A DNA stretch of 64,000 nt from JACQFK01 sp036383955. GTDB taxonomy: Bacteria; Planctomycetota; MHYJ01; JACPRB01. This document shows, one piece after another, positions 1-7,805 of this stretch. The position numbers and the translations under genes were made by a program. Below the pieces are notes generated by a model. It did no database searches. It was not told where the DNA came from and worked only from the letters and a program-made list of their open reading frames with translations. The stretch covers positions 1 to 64,000 of the forward strand of contig DASVNH010000181.1 of the NCBI GenBank assembly GCA_036383955.1. The letters run 5' to 3'. How positions within the stretch are numbered: the first letter of the stretch is position 1; every line of letters starts with the position of its first letter.

Positions 1-501
1 GCCTGGCGGCTGTTCACGGCCATGTTCGTCCACGTCGGGCTGCCGCACGTGCTGCTGTCGATGGCCCTGGGCTTCGGGTTCGGGGCGTCGATCGAGCGGG
101 CCGTCGGCTCCGGGAAATTCATCCTCGGCTATCTCGCCTGCGGGATCGCGGCGATCGCGGCGGGCGTGCTGGCCGTCGACGGCGCCACCGCGGGGTCGTC
201 GGGCGCGACCTACGGCCTGGTCGGCATGACCCTGGTGCGGGTCGCGCACGCGTACGGCGGGCGGGCCGTCTTTCGACATCCGGAGGGCCTGCGCGCGCTG
301 GTCATGCTGGGGCTGGGCCTCGCCCTGACCCAGACCGGCCTGCCCGTGAACAGCGTCGCGCATCTGGGCGGCCTGGGGACGGGCCTCGTCCTCGGCGTCC
401 TGGAGTTCAAGGGCTCCGCCTGGCCCGTCCAGATCCGGGTCGCGGCCTGGATCGGGGCCTTGCTCCTGCTCGCCGCCCTGGTCGTCGCCGCCTGCGCGTA
501 G
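1..501 (+). CDS. Rhomboid family intramembrane serine protease (C-terminal part)
   Basis: The gene starts before the window, and the frame is open from base 1 to a TAG at 499-501. The 166 visible residues carry a WRLFTAMFVH opening typical of rhomboids just before a membrane helix. They also carry the nucleophile motif GSSGATYGL (Ser at visible residue 67) and the partner histidine in VAHLGGLGTG (His 121), with hydrophobic helices between. These are the Ser-His dyad features of the rhomboid family, which cleave transmembrane substrates within the membrane. The upstream part and the first helices are missing, so substrate and full domain layout cannot be judged. The next gene begins within 9 bases, so the two may be co-transcribed. 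Confidence 0.85.
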   Translation, partial: AWRLFTAMFVHVGLPHVLLSMALGFGFGASIERAVGSGKFILGYLACGIAAIAAGVLAVDGATAGSSGATYGLVGMTLVRVAHAYGGRAVFRHPEGLRALVMLGLGLALTQTGLPVNSVAHLGGLGTGLVLGVLEFKGSAWPVQIRVAAWIGALLLLAALVVAACA

Positions 502-509
502 AGTAAGTG

Positions 510-2447
510 ATGCTGACGCTCGCGCTGGTCCTCCTGACGCAGGACTGGGTCAAGCGCACGCCGGTCGAGGGGACGCCGAAGTCGCCCCGCATGGGCTACG
601 AGGGCGATTTCGTCTGGCACGCCCAGGGGGGCGTCCTCCTCCGCTACGGCGGTCACAATCCGGGCGGCGGCGGCGAGCAGCATTCGGAAGTCTGGGTCTG
701 CGACCCCGGGACCTGGACCTGGACGCTCAAGGAGCCCGACGTCTCTCCGCCCGGCGTCTGCTGCGCCCAGCAGAACGCCTACGATCCGGTCCGCGGCCGC
801 TACGTCCGCTTCCCCTCGTTCAGCGGCAGCCACGGCTGGCAGTGGCGGCGCGAGATCGACCTGAACCAATCGTCCGTCTGGACCTACGACCTCGCCGCCA
901 ACCGCTGGCGCGACCTCCGGCCCCTTCCGGCTCCGCCGCTGGCGCCCCTTCGCGCGACGGCCTGGGACGTCGACCACGACGTGATCGTCGTCTTCGGCGG
1001 GGAAGGCTCCCGCGAGGGCACCCTGGTCTACGACCCGTACGTCAACACCTGGACCCGGATGAAGCCGCCGAAGGAGCCCGAGTTCCGGAGCGGCGGCAAC
1101 CTCGCCTACGACCAGGAGCGCAAGGTCCACGTCCTCTTCGGCTCCCAGTTCTCGAACGACCCGCGCACGTGGGCGTACGACCTCCGCAAGAACGAATGGC
1201 GCGACCTCGCGCCCCCCGCGTCCCCGCCGACGGACAAGAACGACGCCGTGCTGGCCTACGACCCGGGCAACAAGCTGATCGTCGCGATCGTCAAGGTCGC
1301 CGACGCGCTCGAGACCTGGCACTTCGACGGGAGCGCGTGGAAGAAGCCCGATCTCAAGGAGCCCGATCCCAGCGGCAACCGCGCGCGCGTGCTGGCCTAC
1401 GCCCCCGAGCTCGGCGTCGTCCTCGAGAATTGCACCAGCAAGCCGCGCGAGCAGCAGATCTGGACCTACCGGCCGGGGCCGGGACGTCCTCCCGCGCCGC
1501 GCGTCCGGAGCGTCCGCGTGAGCGGCGCCGTCGTCACGTGGGACCCGCCCGTCGAGGCCAAGGTGCGGAAGGCGGTCGCCGACGTCCCCTGGAAGGCCGA
1601 GTACCGCGAGATCGGCTCCGGCGCGGGCTCCTTCACGGACCCGGATCCGGCCGGCCTGGCTTTTTACGAGGTCGAGGGCGTCCGCGCGCGCGCCCAGCCG
1701 CGGCTGGTGGAGGACGTCGTCGTGTCGGTGCTCGCCGCCGGAAAGGTCGAGGTCGCTTGGGCGGCGGTCGAGGAGGCCGTCGAATACCAGATCGAGCGGG
1801 CCCCCGTCGAGGCGCTGAGCGACGACCAGCTCAAGCCGCTCAAGAGCCGCACGCCAGTGGCCGAGCCGCAGGTGGGGTCGCTGACGAAAGTCGGCGCCTT
1901 CACGCGGGTCGCGACGGTGAAGGGAACGGCCTGGGAGGACGTCGGGATCGACCTGGCGAAGCCGACGTCCGTCGAAGGCGAGCCCGTCTGGCAGCGGACG
2001 GTGTCGAAGGAAGCCTTCGATCCGGACGGGAAGCCGTGCCGCTTCGGGGTCTACGCGTACCGGGTGCGGGCGGTGAACGCGCGGGGGGTGGCGGGCGGGC
2101 CGTCGGCGGCGACGCTGACGATCCCGTCGCCGGTCCGGAACCTGTTCTCGAAGGAGGACGGGGAGACCGCGCGGCTGCGCTGGGAGGCGAATCCCGAGAA
2201 GTCCCTGAGGGGCTACCGGGTGTACCGGCTGGACGGCCGCTTCGACAAGGAGCCGATCACGCGGCTGACCACCGAGACGGTGGCGGAGCGGGTCTACGCG
2301 GATCCCGGGGCGGGCAAGAAGTCGCGGCGGTACCACGTGGTGGCCGTCGACGTCCTCGGCCAGGAAGGCCGGCCGTCGTCGCCGGTCTGGTTCGAGCGCG
2401 AATGGAAGTCGACCTACGCCCCGTTCGTGGGCGAGTGGCACCAGTAG
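510..2447 (+). CDS. Secreted kelch-repeat and fibronectin type III protein
   Basis: This is a 645-residue protein with a short hydrophobic signal segment (MLTLALVLLTQD) and a QD-type mature start seen in many exported proteins of this window. Residues about 30-330 hold kelch-like blades (VVFGGEGSREGTLVYDPYVNTW and similar repeats with a W six to eight residues after a Tyr-Asp), which suggests a beta-propeller. Residues about 340-640 look like two or three fibronectin type III modules (VTWDPP, YRVRAVNARG, GYRVYRL). The propeller plus Fn3 design suggests binding outside the cell; no catalytic motif is visible. A GTG at 507 just upstream is an alternative start, but ATG 510 is preferred. It ends 2 bases from the convergent next gene. 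Confidence 0.8.
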   Translation: MLTLALVLLTQDWVKRTPVEGTPKSPRMGYEGDFVWHAQGGVLLRYGGHNPGGGGEQHSEVWVCDPGTWTWTLKEPDVSPPGVCCAQQNAYDPVRGRYVRFPSFSGSHGWQWRREIDLNQSSVWTYDLAANRWRDLRPLPAPPLAPLRATAWDVDHDVIVVFGGEGSREGTLVYDPYVNTWTRMKPPKEPEFRSGGNLAYDQERKVHVLFGSQFSNDPRTWAYDLRKNEWRDLAPPASPPTDKNDAVLAYDPGNKLIVAIVKVADALETWHFDGSAWKKPDLKEPDPSGNRARVLAYAPELGVVLENCTSKPREQQIWTYRPGPGRPPAPRVRSVRVSGAVVTWDPPVEAKVRKAVADVPWKAEYREIGSGAGSFTDPDPAGLAFYEVEGVRARAQPRLVEDVVVSVLAAGKVEVAWAAVEEAVEYQIERAPVEALSDDQLKPLKSRTPVAEPQVGSLTKVGAFTRVATVKGTAWEDVGIDLAKPTSVEGEPVWQRTVSKEAFDPDGKPCRFGVYAYRVRAVNARGVAGGPSAATLTIPSPVRNLFSKEDGETARLRWEANPEKSLRGYRVYRLDGRFDKEPITRLTTETVAERVYADPGAGKKSRRYHVVAVDVLGQEGRPSSPVWFEREWKSTYAPFVGEWHQ

Positions 2448-2449
2448 GG

Positions 2450-3247
2450 CTACTTCTTCAGGAACTTCACGAAGTAGCGCGAGTTCTTGACCATCACCGC
2501 CATGCCGCAGGCCACCATCAAATTCTTGGCGGGGGCCTCTTCGCAGCCGCAGTCGCCGCAGCCGCCCTTCATCTGGGTGGTGGCTTCGACGCCGTAGGGC
2601 ATCCGGGGGCCGGGGGTGCTGATGGGGATCGACGTCCAATGCGCCTCGATCGCCGTGCGCAGCTGTTCCTGCCGCGGGGCGGGCGCCAGGGCGCGTTCCT
2701 GCACGAGGAGCGGGATCAGCGCGCCTTCCGGATCGACTTCCGGCCGCGCCAGGAGGGCCAGGGTCTCCTTCGTCGCCCGCTGGCGGGCCCGATCGGCGCG
2801 CTCGGCGAGGCGACGTCCTCCCGGCCCGTGGAGCAGGGCGCGGGCGGCCGGCACGAAGTTGATCCACTGGTCGCCCGGATCGAAGGCGATGCCGTCGAGG
2901 GCGTAGCCGTCGCCGTCGACGAGGAGGAGGGTGTCGGACGTCCGGGCCCCGCGAAAGCGATCCTGGACGACCGGGCTTTCGAGGCAAAGGACGGCGGCCT
3001 CGCTGAGGACTTCATGGACTTCGGGATCCTGCGAGTTGAGCAGGTAGTGGGTGATCGAGTGGCCCAACGCGCAGCGTCCGTCCTTGTCGCCCGGCAGGCG
3101 GAACAGCAGCGCGGGAGCGTCCTGTTCGCGCAGACGGCCCAGGGCTTTCGCGAGCCAGGACGGCGCCTCGGCGCGGGAGCAGCCGGGGAGGCCCAGGAGC
3201 AGGGGAAGGCCGGCCGCCTGGATCAGGAAGTCGCGACGCGTATCCAT
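2450..3247 (-). CDS. Tat-signal lipoprotein of unknown function with Cys-rich tail
   Basis: The 265-residue product begins MDTRRDFLIQAAGLP and has a lipobox-like LPGC at about residues 20-23. This combines a twin-arginine-like motif with a lipidation site, so an exported, membrane-anchored protein is likely. The body is soluble and without recognised domain. Near the C-terminus a cluster GGCGDCGCEE is followed by a further Cys, which could bind metal or form disulfides. It is convergent with the kelch gene, with only 2 bases between stop codons. I do not recognise the family. The call rests on signal features, length and codon usage like its neighbours. Confidence 0.65.
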   Translation of the reverse strand: MDTRRDFLIQAAGLPLLLGLPGCSRAEAPSWLAKALGRLREQDAPALLFRLPGDKDGRCALGHSITHYLLNSQDPEVHEVLSEAAVLCLESPVVQDRFRGARTSDTLLLVDGDGYALDGIAFDPGDQWINFVPAARALLHGPGGRRLAERADRARQRATKETLALLARPEVDPEGALIPLLVQERALAPAPRQEQLRTAIEAHWTSIPISTPGPRMPYGVEATTQMKGGCGDCGCEEAPAKNLMVACGMAVMVKNSRYFVKFLKK

Positions 3248-3292
3248 GTCCTCTTGGACGCGCGCCGGCGGCCGGCGAGCGAAAAAAAGTGA

Positions 3293-3850
3293 CTACCAGC
3301 GCCAGCCGATGGACACGCCCACCCGGGCGCCGGAGCCGCAGCGGCCGCCGTAGTAGCCCCCGTAGTAACCGCTGTAGTACGGCCGGCGGTAGTACGAGGG
3401 GCCGCAATAGCCTCCGCCGTAGTACCCGTAGCCGCCGTAGTAGCTCGGATAGTACCCGTAGCTCACCACCGGCCGGACGTACGTGGAGCATCCGTCATAG
3501 GAGTAGTGCGACGAGCACCAGTAGGACGAGGCCGGGGGCGTCGAGTACACGTAGGTCGTCTGGGGCGCGTAGGCCGGCTGTTCGACGACCTGCGGCCGCG
3601 GGGCGGGAGCGCTGGTCGTGCCGCTGGCGAGGGCCGCGAGGACCTTCTCGCCGGCGCCGGCCTGCTTGAGCTCGATGAGGTCGTCGGCCGACATCCGGGG
3701 CGCCGGGCCGTTGGCGCGGACGTAGGTCAGGACGACGTCTTCCGACACGCCGGCGGCGACGAGCTTCTTGATGTCTTCCTTGCTGACCTGGGCGGCCGCC
3801 GCGAGGGGCAGGGCCGCGAGGAAAGCGAGGGCGGCGAAGGTCTTCTTCAT
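3293..3850 (-). CDS. Secreted Gly/Tyr-rich protein with a short helical repeat domain
   Basis: The start chosen is ATG 3850, preceded by a clear GGAGAGAG ribosome site; a frame extending to 3940 upstream is unlikely. The 185-residue product has a classical signal peptide (MKKTFAALAFLAALPLAAAAQ). It then has a roughly 50-residue helical domain (VSKEDIKKLVAAGVS, then MSADDLIELKQAG) and a C-terminal half dominated by YYGG-type repeats (GGYGYYGGG, YYSGYYGG). The helical domain is clearly related to the one in the next gene upstream. Tyr/Gly-rich tails like this occur in envelope proteins of unclear role. It is transcribed after the lipoprotein gene (13-base gap) and probably belongs to the sigma-factor operon. 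Confidence 0.7.
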   Translation of the reverse strand: MKKTFAALAFLAALPLAAAAQVSKEDIKKLVAAGVSEDVVLTYVRANGPAPRMSADDLIELKQAGAGEKVLAALASGTTSAPAPRPQVVEQPAYAPQTTYVYSTPPASSYWCSSHYSYDGCSTYVRPVVSYGYYPSYYGGYGYYGGGYCGPSYYRRPYYSGYYGGYYGGRCGSGARVGVSIGWRW

Positions 3851-3863
3851 GGCTCTCTCCTCT

Positions 3864-4247
3864 CTAGTGCCGGAAATGCCGGCCGATGAGGTACCCCGTG
3901 AGCACGGCCGCGCCGAAGTTGACGGCGGGCTCGACGTCATAATACGCGTGACGCACCTCGGTCGCGGGGCGGTAACGCGTGACGGGCGCTTCGAGCATGG
4001 CGTTCATCACCGGGCCCGAAACGCCCGCGTTGTTCATCTCGACGACCTCGTCCGCCGTCAGGCGCCGGGCCACCCCGTTCTTGTGGATCATGTCCAGGAT
4101 CTGGCCGTCGGGGTAGTTGGCCGCGCGCATCGACAGGACGTCGGCCTTCTGCACGGGCGTGACGCCCGGCGTGTGGTAGCGGTCTTCGTACATCACGCAG
4201 CCCCCTAAGAGAGAGCCGCAGAGCAGGGCGCCCGTGAGCCGTTTCAT
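3864..4247 (-). CDS. Small lipoprotein with the same helical domain as its neighbour
   Basis: The preferred start is ATG 4247, giving 127 residues that begin MKRLTGALLCGSLLGGCVMY, with lipobox LGGC. A longer frame to 4316 would place basic residues before the signal and is rejected. After the lipid site, residues about 35-95 hold paired helices (QKADVLSMRAANYPDGQI, then LTADEVVEMNNAGVSGPV) that match the pattern in the downstream Gly/Tyr-rich protein. The C-terminus has a weak hydrophobic stretch (FGAAVLTGYLIGRH). A G-rich stretch (GGGGG) lies just upstream of the start. It sits 98 bases downstream of the ECF sigma gene and may be part of its target operon. Function unknown. Confidence 0.65.
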   Translation of the reverse strand: MKRLTGALLCGSLLGGCVMYEDRYHTPGVTPVQKADVLSMRAANYPDGQILDMIHKNGVARRLTADEVVEMNNAGVSGPVMNAMLEAPVTRYRPATEVRHAYYDVEPAVNFGAAVLTGYLIGRHFRH

Positions 4248-4345
4248 ACGCCAACCCCCCGGTGTTTTAGACGACCGGACAGACTTAATCTTACCGAGGT
4301 TCATACGACGCAGCAAGGCCGTCGGCCGTCACAAAAGAGACAGTC

Positions 4346-4873
4346 CTACTTGAGCCCCTTGAGGGACTCCTTGAGGCGCTGGACGGCGCTGAACATGCGG
4401 CTCTTGACCGTGCCCACGGGGATGCCCAGCACCTCGGAGATCTCGGCGTATTTGAAGCCGTCGAACTCCGAGAGCAGGAGCACCTCCCGCTCGCCTTCGG
4501 GGAGGGCGTCGACGGCCTTCTTCACCGCCGCCCGCAGCTCGGCGCGCTGCAGGTCGGCCGTCGGGTCGTCGTTCGCCGTCTCGTCGGCCCCCTGGAGGGG
4601 CTTCTCGCGACGCCGGGCGGCCTCGTTGAGGTAGAGGTTGTAGGCGATCTTGAAGACCCAGGTGGAGACCTTGGCGGCGGGCTCCCAGGTCGGGGCGGCC
4701 TTCCAGACCCGCAGGAAGGCCTCCTGCAGGAGGTCCTCGGCCAGCGGGCGGTTCTTGCCCAGGCGGAACAGGTAGTTCAGGATCGGCTTCTCGAATAGGC
4801 CGAACAGCTCGGCGAAGGCGGCGCGGTCGCCCGCCTTCACCCGCAGCATCAAATCCGTCTCGCGGTCGGCCAT
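4346..4873 (-). CDS. ECF-type RNA polymerase sigma factor
   Basis: This 175-residue protein has sigma-70 region 2 at about residues 20-90 (LLQEAFLRVWKA, STWVFKIAYNLYLNEARRR) and region 4 at about 115-172 (LPEGEREVLLLSEFDGFKYAEISEVLGIPVGTVKSR). This is the compact two-domain layout of extracytoplasmic-function sigma factors. It should redirect RNA polymerase to a small promoter set in response to an envelope or stress cue. No anti-sigma factor is adjacent; the two genes downstream in the same direction encode an outer lipoprotein and a secreted protein. It is divergent from the MoaB-like gene across a 57-bp region with a palindrome. Confidence 0.92.
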   Translation of the reverse strand: MADRETDLMLRVKAGDRAAFAELFGLFEKPILNYLFRLGKNRPLAEDLLQEAFLRVWKAAPTWEPAAKVSTWVFKIAYNLYLNEAARRREKPLQGADETANDDPTADLQRAELRAAVKKAVDALPEGEREVLLLSEFDGFKYAEISEVLGIPVGTVKSRMFSAVQRLKESLKGLK

Positions 4874-4883
4874 AGGGGGTGTC

Positions 4884-4911
4884 GATCATACCCGTCCGAA
4901 CGGCTATGATC
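4884..4911. promoter_or_regulatory. Palindromic divergent promoter/operator between sigma gene and moaB-like gene
   Basis: Within a 57-bp divergent gap, GATCATA (4884-4890) and TATGATC (4905-4911) form perfect 7-bp inverted arms, with an inner CCGT/ACGG pair. Each arm carries a TATGAT -10 hexamer, one reading rightward (4905-4910) and one leftward. The rightward box fits a start of transcription near 4917, ahead of ATG 4931. The leftward box lies only about 12 bases before ATG 4873, so that transcript would have almost no leader. The symmetry suggests a dimeric regulator controlling both genes, but no such regulator is identified. Confidence 0.45.
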
Positions 4912-4930
4912 CTCGTTAAAAGGGGGCTCC

Positions 4931-5437
4931 ATGGGCGCTCACGATCACAAGGAGAAGGCCGCGCGCGAGGCCGTCGCGCGCGTCGCCATCCTCACGGTCA
5001 CGGACTCGAAGACGCGGGAGACCGACGTCTCGGGCCGCCGCGCCGAGGAGCTCCTGAAGGGGGCGGGACACGACGTCCTCCTGCGCGCGATCGTGCCGAA
5101 CGCGGGGGTGGCGACGGCCGTCGAGACCGCGCTGCGGGACCACGACCTGGTCCTCACGATCGGGGGCACGGGGCCGAGCCGGAAGGACGGCAGCGTGGAG
5201 GCGGCGCGGCCTTTGATCGCGAAGGAGCTGCCCGGCTTCGGGGAAATGTTCCGCGCCCTGTCGGTGAAGGAGATCGGGACGGCGGCGATCCTGTCGCGGG
5301 CGGTGCTGGGGACGACGTCCCAGGGCAAGATCCTGGTCTGCCTGCCCGGCTCGGAAGGGGCCGTACGGCTGGCGGTGGAGGACATCCTCCTGCCCGAGCT
5401 CAAGCACCTGCTGTGGGAGCTGCGGCGGTACGGATGA
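4931..5437 (+). CDS. MoaB/MogA family molybdopterin-binding-fold protein
   Basis: The 168-residue protein has the fold signature of MoaB/MogA: VAILTVTDSKT near the N-terminus, the TIGGTGPSRKDGSVEA nucleotide/pterin loop at about residues 77-93, and a VLPGSEGAVRL-like C-terminal loop (CLPGSEGAVRL). The family adenylylates molybdopterin during molybdenum cofactor synthesis, in the cytoplasm. No other moa gene is nearby, so I cannot choose MogA or MoaB activity, and some members are only fold relatives. The start ATG 4931 follows a GGGGG stretch. Its stop overlaps the next start (ATGA), showing translational coupling with a membrane-anchored protein of unknown role. Confidence 0.85.
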   Translation: MGAHDHKEKAAREAVARVAILTVTDSKTRETDVSGRRAEELLKGAGHDVLLRAIVPNAGVATAVETALRDHDLVLTIGGTGPSRKDGSVEAARPLIAKELPGFGEMFRALSVKEIGTAAILSRAVLGTTSQGKILVCLPGSEGAVRLAVEDILLPELKHLLWELRRYG

Positions 5438-7200
5438 TCGTCTGGGGATGGATCCGGGGCCTCCGCTGGTGGTGGCAGACGCTCATCGCCGTCGTCGGGC
5501 TGCCGCTCGCCCTGATCCTGCTCTACGTGGCCGGCCGCTCCCTGCAGTACCTGGTGGCCGAGGGCGACGCGGGGCGCTACGTGCCCGGCGCGGTCCACGT
5601 CGTGGCGCGGGCCCGGAATCTCGACGTCCATCTCGACCGGATGGAGGCGTCGTTCGCCTGGAACGTGATCGAGCGGAAGCTGCTCAAGGACGCCGCGATT
5701 CGACCGGTCCTAAACGCGGCGCTCCGGGACGCGGGCCTGCCGTCGCTCGACGACCTGGCCGACCCGCGGAAGCGCGGACAAATATCCCGGGAAAACTTGT
5801 CGCGCTTCGCCGGGCGGGACGCGGTGGTCGCGCTGGCGGCGCCGGACGCGTGGAAGACCGCGCGCTTCTGCGCCTCGACCCGCCTGCGCTGGCTGGAGTA
5901 TCTCGGGACCCCCTTCGCGCCGCTCGTGCTGAAGAGCGAGGACGGGCTCCTCCGCGCCGGGAAGATCTGGATCGGCTTCGCGGGGGCGGTGGCCGTCGCG
6001 GGCAACGACAAGGCGCTCGTCGAGGAAGCCCTGCGCGGACGGGGCCAGGCCCCCGAGGGCGCCCGGCCGATGGAGGCCGTCGTGCGCTTCGACGGCTCCC
6101 GCCCGCTGGCCGAGCTGCGAACGGCGGCGGCGGACCTCGGGCTGCTGCCGCACCTGAAGCTCGGGACGTCGAAGGCCCTCCGGCTCTCCGTCGACCTGGA
6201 CGGCGCCGCGGCGCGGGTCGACGCGGTGCTGGAGGGCGTCGAAGCGGCCTATCCGGGACAGGCGCCCCCGAACGCGGCGCTGGCGCTGGCGCCGACGACC
6301 ACGACCGGGATGTTCGCGACGCCCGCCTCGCTGCGGGACCTCTACGAGTGGGTGAAGGCGACGGCGTCGCCGGTGCCGACGTCCAACGTCCGCCAGGCCA
6401 TCGACACGCTGGAGAAAGCGGGGATGTCAACCCGCCTCCTGCCGCTCATCGACCCCGGGATCGCGCTCATCACGGGCCAGCAGGAGAACGACGGGAAGGT
6501 GTTCCCCTGCTTCGCGCTGATGGTGCGGGTGTCGGATCCCGCCCAGGCGTCGGACGCGCTGAAGGAGCTCGTGCTGAAGATCGGCGGCAACATGGGGAAG
6601 TCGAACTTCCAGGACGATCCGGTGGGCGACACCCGCCTGCGCGGGGTGGAGTGGCCGGCCGGGGTCGGCGAGGTGAACGACTTCTTCCAGCCCTGCTGGG
6701 CGGCGGTGGAGGGCGGGCTGCTGTTCGGAAACAACCGCGGCTTCACCGAGGCGGTGATCACGGCGGGGACGTCGGGCGGCCTCTGGCGGGACCGCAAGAT
6801 GGCCAAGCGGCTGCGCGCGCGCCTGAAGGAGATGGGCTTCGCCGACGCCCCCGGGATGGCGGGCGGGATCCTGCTGCCGCCGCAGTTGCGGGAGTCGCTC
6901 GACGGCCCCATCCAGTGGTTCGCGCGGGTGGCGGCGCTGCCGAAGGGCGACGCGGCCTTCCGGGCCGAGCTGGAGCGCGAGTGGGCGGAGCAGGGGAGGT
7001 CGAGCCTGCCCGACGCGGAGAAAGCGGAGCTGTTCCACGCGGCGCGGAAGGGGCGGATCGAGGCCTTCCGGGAGGACTTGTGGCGCGGGCTGCGGGGGCT
7101 CGACCCCATCCGCTGGTGCGCCTTCGAGTCGGCCGAGGTCCCGGGCGGCGTCTCGCTGCGCCTGGCGATCGGCTTCGACAGCCTGAGTGTTACAAACTAA
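5434..7200 (+). CDS. Membrane-anchored protein of unknown function
   Basis: ATG 5434 overlaps the preceding stop (ATGA), giving 588 residues. One transmembrane helix lies at about residues 9-31 (QTLIAVVGLPLALILLYVAG) after a Trp/Arg-rich N-terminus. The rest is a large soluble domain on the outer side of the membrane. It has repeated sub-patterns such as ALALAPTTTTGMFATP and AVEGGLLFGNNRGF, reminiscent of the large DUF3352-type secreted domains, but that link is only an impression. No catalytic motif stands out. Codons 115-123 are encoded by a copy of the 25-bp palindrome described below. The final residues (SVTN) are encoded by an inverted repeat shared with the convergent ribE gene. Confidence 0.75.
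   Translation: MIVWGWIRGLRWWWQTLIAVVGLPLALILLYVAGRSLQYLVAEGDAGRYVPGAVHVVARARNLDVHLDRMEASFAWNVIERKLLKDAAIRPVLNAALRDAGLPSLDDLADPRKRGQISRENLSRFAGRDAVVALAAPDAWKTARFCASTRLRWLEYLGTPFAPLVLKSEDGLLRAGKIWIGFAGAVAVAGNDKALVEEALRGRGQAPEGARPMEAVVRFDGSRPLAELRTAAADLGLLPHLKLGTSKALRLSVDLDGAAARVDAVLEGVEAAYPGQAPPNAALALAPTTTTGMFATPASLRDLYEWVKATASPVPTSNVRQAIDTLEKAGMSTRLLPLIDPGIALITGQQENDGKVFPCFALMVRVSDPAQASDALKELVLKIGGNMGKSNFQDDPVGDTRLRGVEWPAGVGEVNDFFQPCWAAVEGGLLFGNNRGFTEAVITAGTSGGLWRDRKMAKRLRARLKEMGFADAPGMAGGILLPPQLRESLDGPIQWFARVAALPKGDAAFRAELEREWAEQGRSSLPDAEKAELFHAARKGRIEAFREDLWRGLRGLDPIRWCAFESAEVPGGVSLRLAIGFDSLSVTN
5777..5801. repeat. 25-bp palindromic repeat, copy 1 (inside a coding sequence)
   Basis: GACAAA, two bases, TCCCGGGA, four bases, TTGTC. 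The unit is 25 bp, as in the other five copies. It lies in frame within the membrane-anchored unknown gene and encodes the peptide GQISRENLSR, so it has been accommodated without breaking the reading frame. Confidence 0.7.
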
Positions 7201-7217
7201 ACTGTTTAGTTCGTAAC
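7189..7217. repeat. Inverted repeat spanning two convergent stop codons
   Basis: Arms GTTACAAACTAAAC (7189-7202) and GTTTAGTTCGTAAC (7204-7217) pair with one mismatch and a single-base gap. The TAA stop of the rightward gene and the TAA stop of ribE both lie inside, so both proteins end in Val-Thr-Asn. The stem is AT-rich in a GC-rich genome and lacks a T-run, so it is not a typical intrinsic terminator, though it may act as a bidirectional one. Confidence 0.65.
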
Positions 7218-7778
7218 AAAGCCGGCCTTCCGGAGCAGGTCCAGGGTGAGGCCGGAGTCCTGCTTCTTGAGCAGCACGTCCAGCTCCACGTTGACCCGGT
7301 CGCCCCGCTTGACGGAGCCCAGGCTGGTCAGGCGGCGGGTGGTCGGGATCAGCGCGATCGAGAACTCCTCCTGCGAGGCGTCCACGACCGTGAGGCTCAC
7401 GCCGTCGACGGCCACCGAGCCCTTCGGGACCATCTGGGCGGCCAGCGGCGTCCGCACGCGCAGGGTCGCGCCGGCCTGAAGCACCTCGCCGGTGCCGTCG
7501 ACGTGCCCCTGGACCACGTGGCCGCCCAGGCGGTCGCCCGCCTTCAGCGCCCGCTCCAGGTTCACCCGGCCCTTCAGCCCGCCGAGCGTGGTCTTCCGCA
7601 GGGTTTCGGCGACCACGTCGAAGCCGGCCCGGGGGCCGTCGATCCGCGCCACCGTCAGGCAGACGCCCTGGACCGAAATCGACTCGCCCAGGACGAGGTC
7701 GGGCCAGCCGGTGTCGACCGACATCCTTCGCCCCGCCCGGAGGACGCGCCCGCGCTTCTCCACGATCCCGGTGAACAT
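7206..7778 (-). CDS. ribE: Riboflavin synthase, alpha subunit
   Basis: The 190-residue protein starts MFTGIVEKRGRV, the invariant beginning of riboflavin synthase. It shows two tandem lumazine-binding barrels of about 90 residues: SVQGVCLTV in the first, then VVQGHVDGTGEV and AVDGVSLTVV in the second. The enzyme dismutates two 6,7-dimethyl-8-ribityllumazine molecules to riboflavin in the last step of the pathway. Length is slightly short of the usual 200-220. No other rib gene is in the window. It is divergent from a Gfo/Idh oxidoreductase across only 27 bp. A TAGAAT box about 9 bases before the start suggests a nearly leaderless transcript. Confidence 0.95.
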   Translation of the reverse strand: MFTGIVEKRGRVLRAGRRMSVDTGWPDLVLGESISVQGVCLTVARIDGPRAGFDVVAETLRKTTLGGLKGRVNLERALKAGDRLGGHVVQGHVDGTGEVLQAGATLRVRTPLAAQMVPKGSVAVDGVSLTVVDASQEEFSIALIPTTRRLTSLGSVKRGDRVNVELDVLLKKQDSGLTLDLLRKAGFVTN

Positions 7779-7786
7779 GGCCGGCG

Positions 7787-7799
7787 ATTCTACTACAAT
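7787..7799. promoter_or_regulatory. Paired divergent -10 boxes of ribE and oxidoreductase gene
   Basis: The 27-bp divergent gap contains TAGAAT reading left (7792-7787) and TACAAT reading right (7794-7799). Each -10 box ends only 6-8 bases before its start codon, so both messages would begin at or near the start codon. No Shine-Dalgarno sequence is present for either gene. The -35 boxes would lie inside the opposite coding sequence and are weak. Confidence 0.4.
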
Positions 7800-7805
7800 T
7801 CCGGG

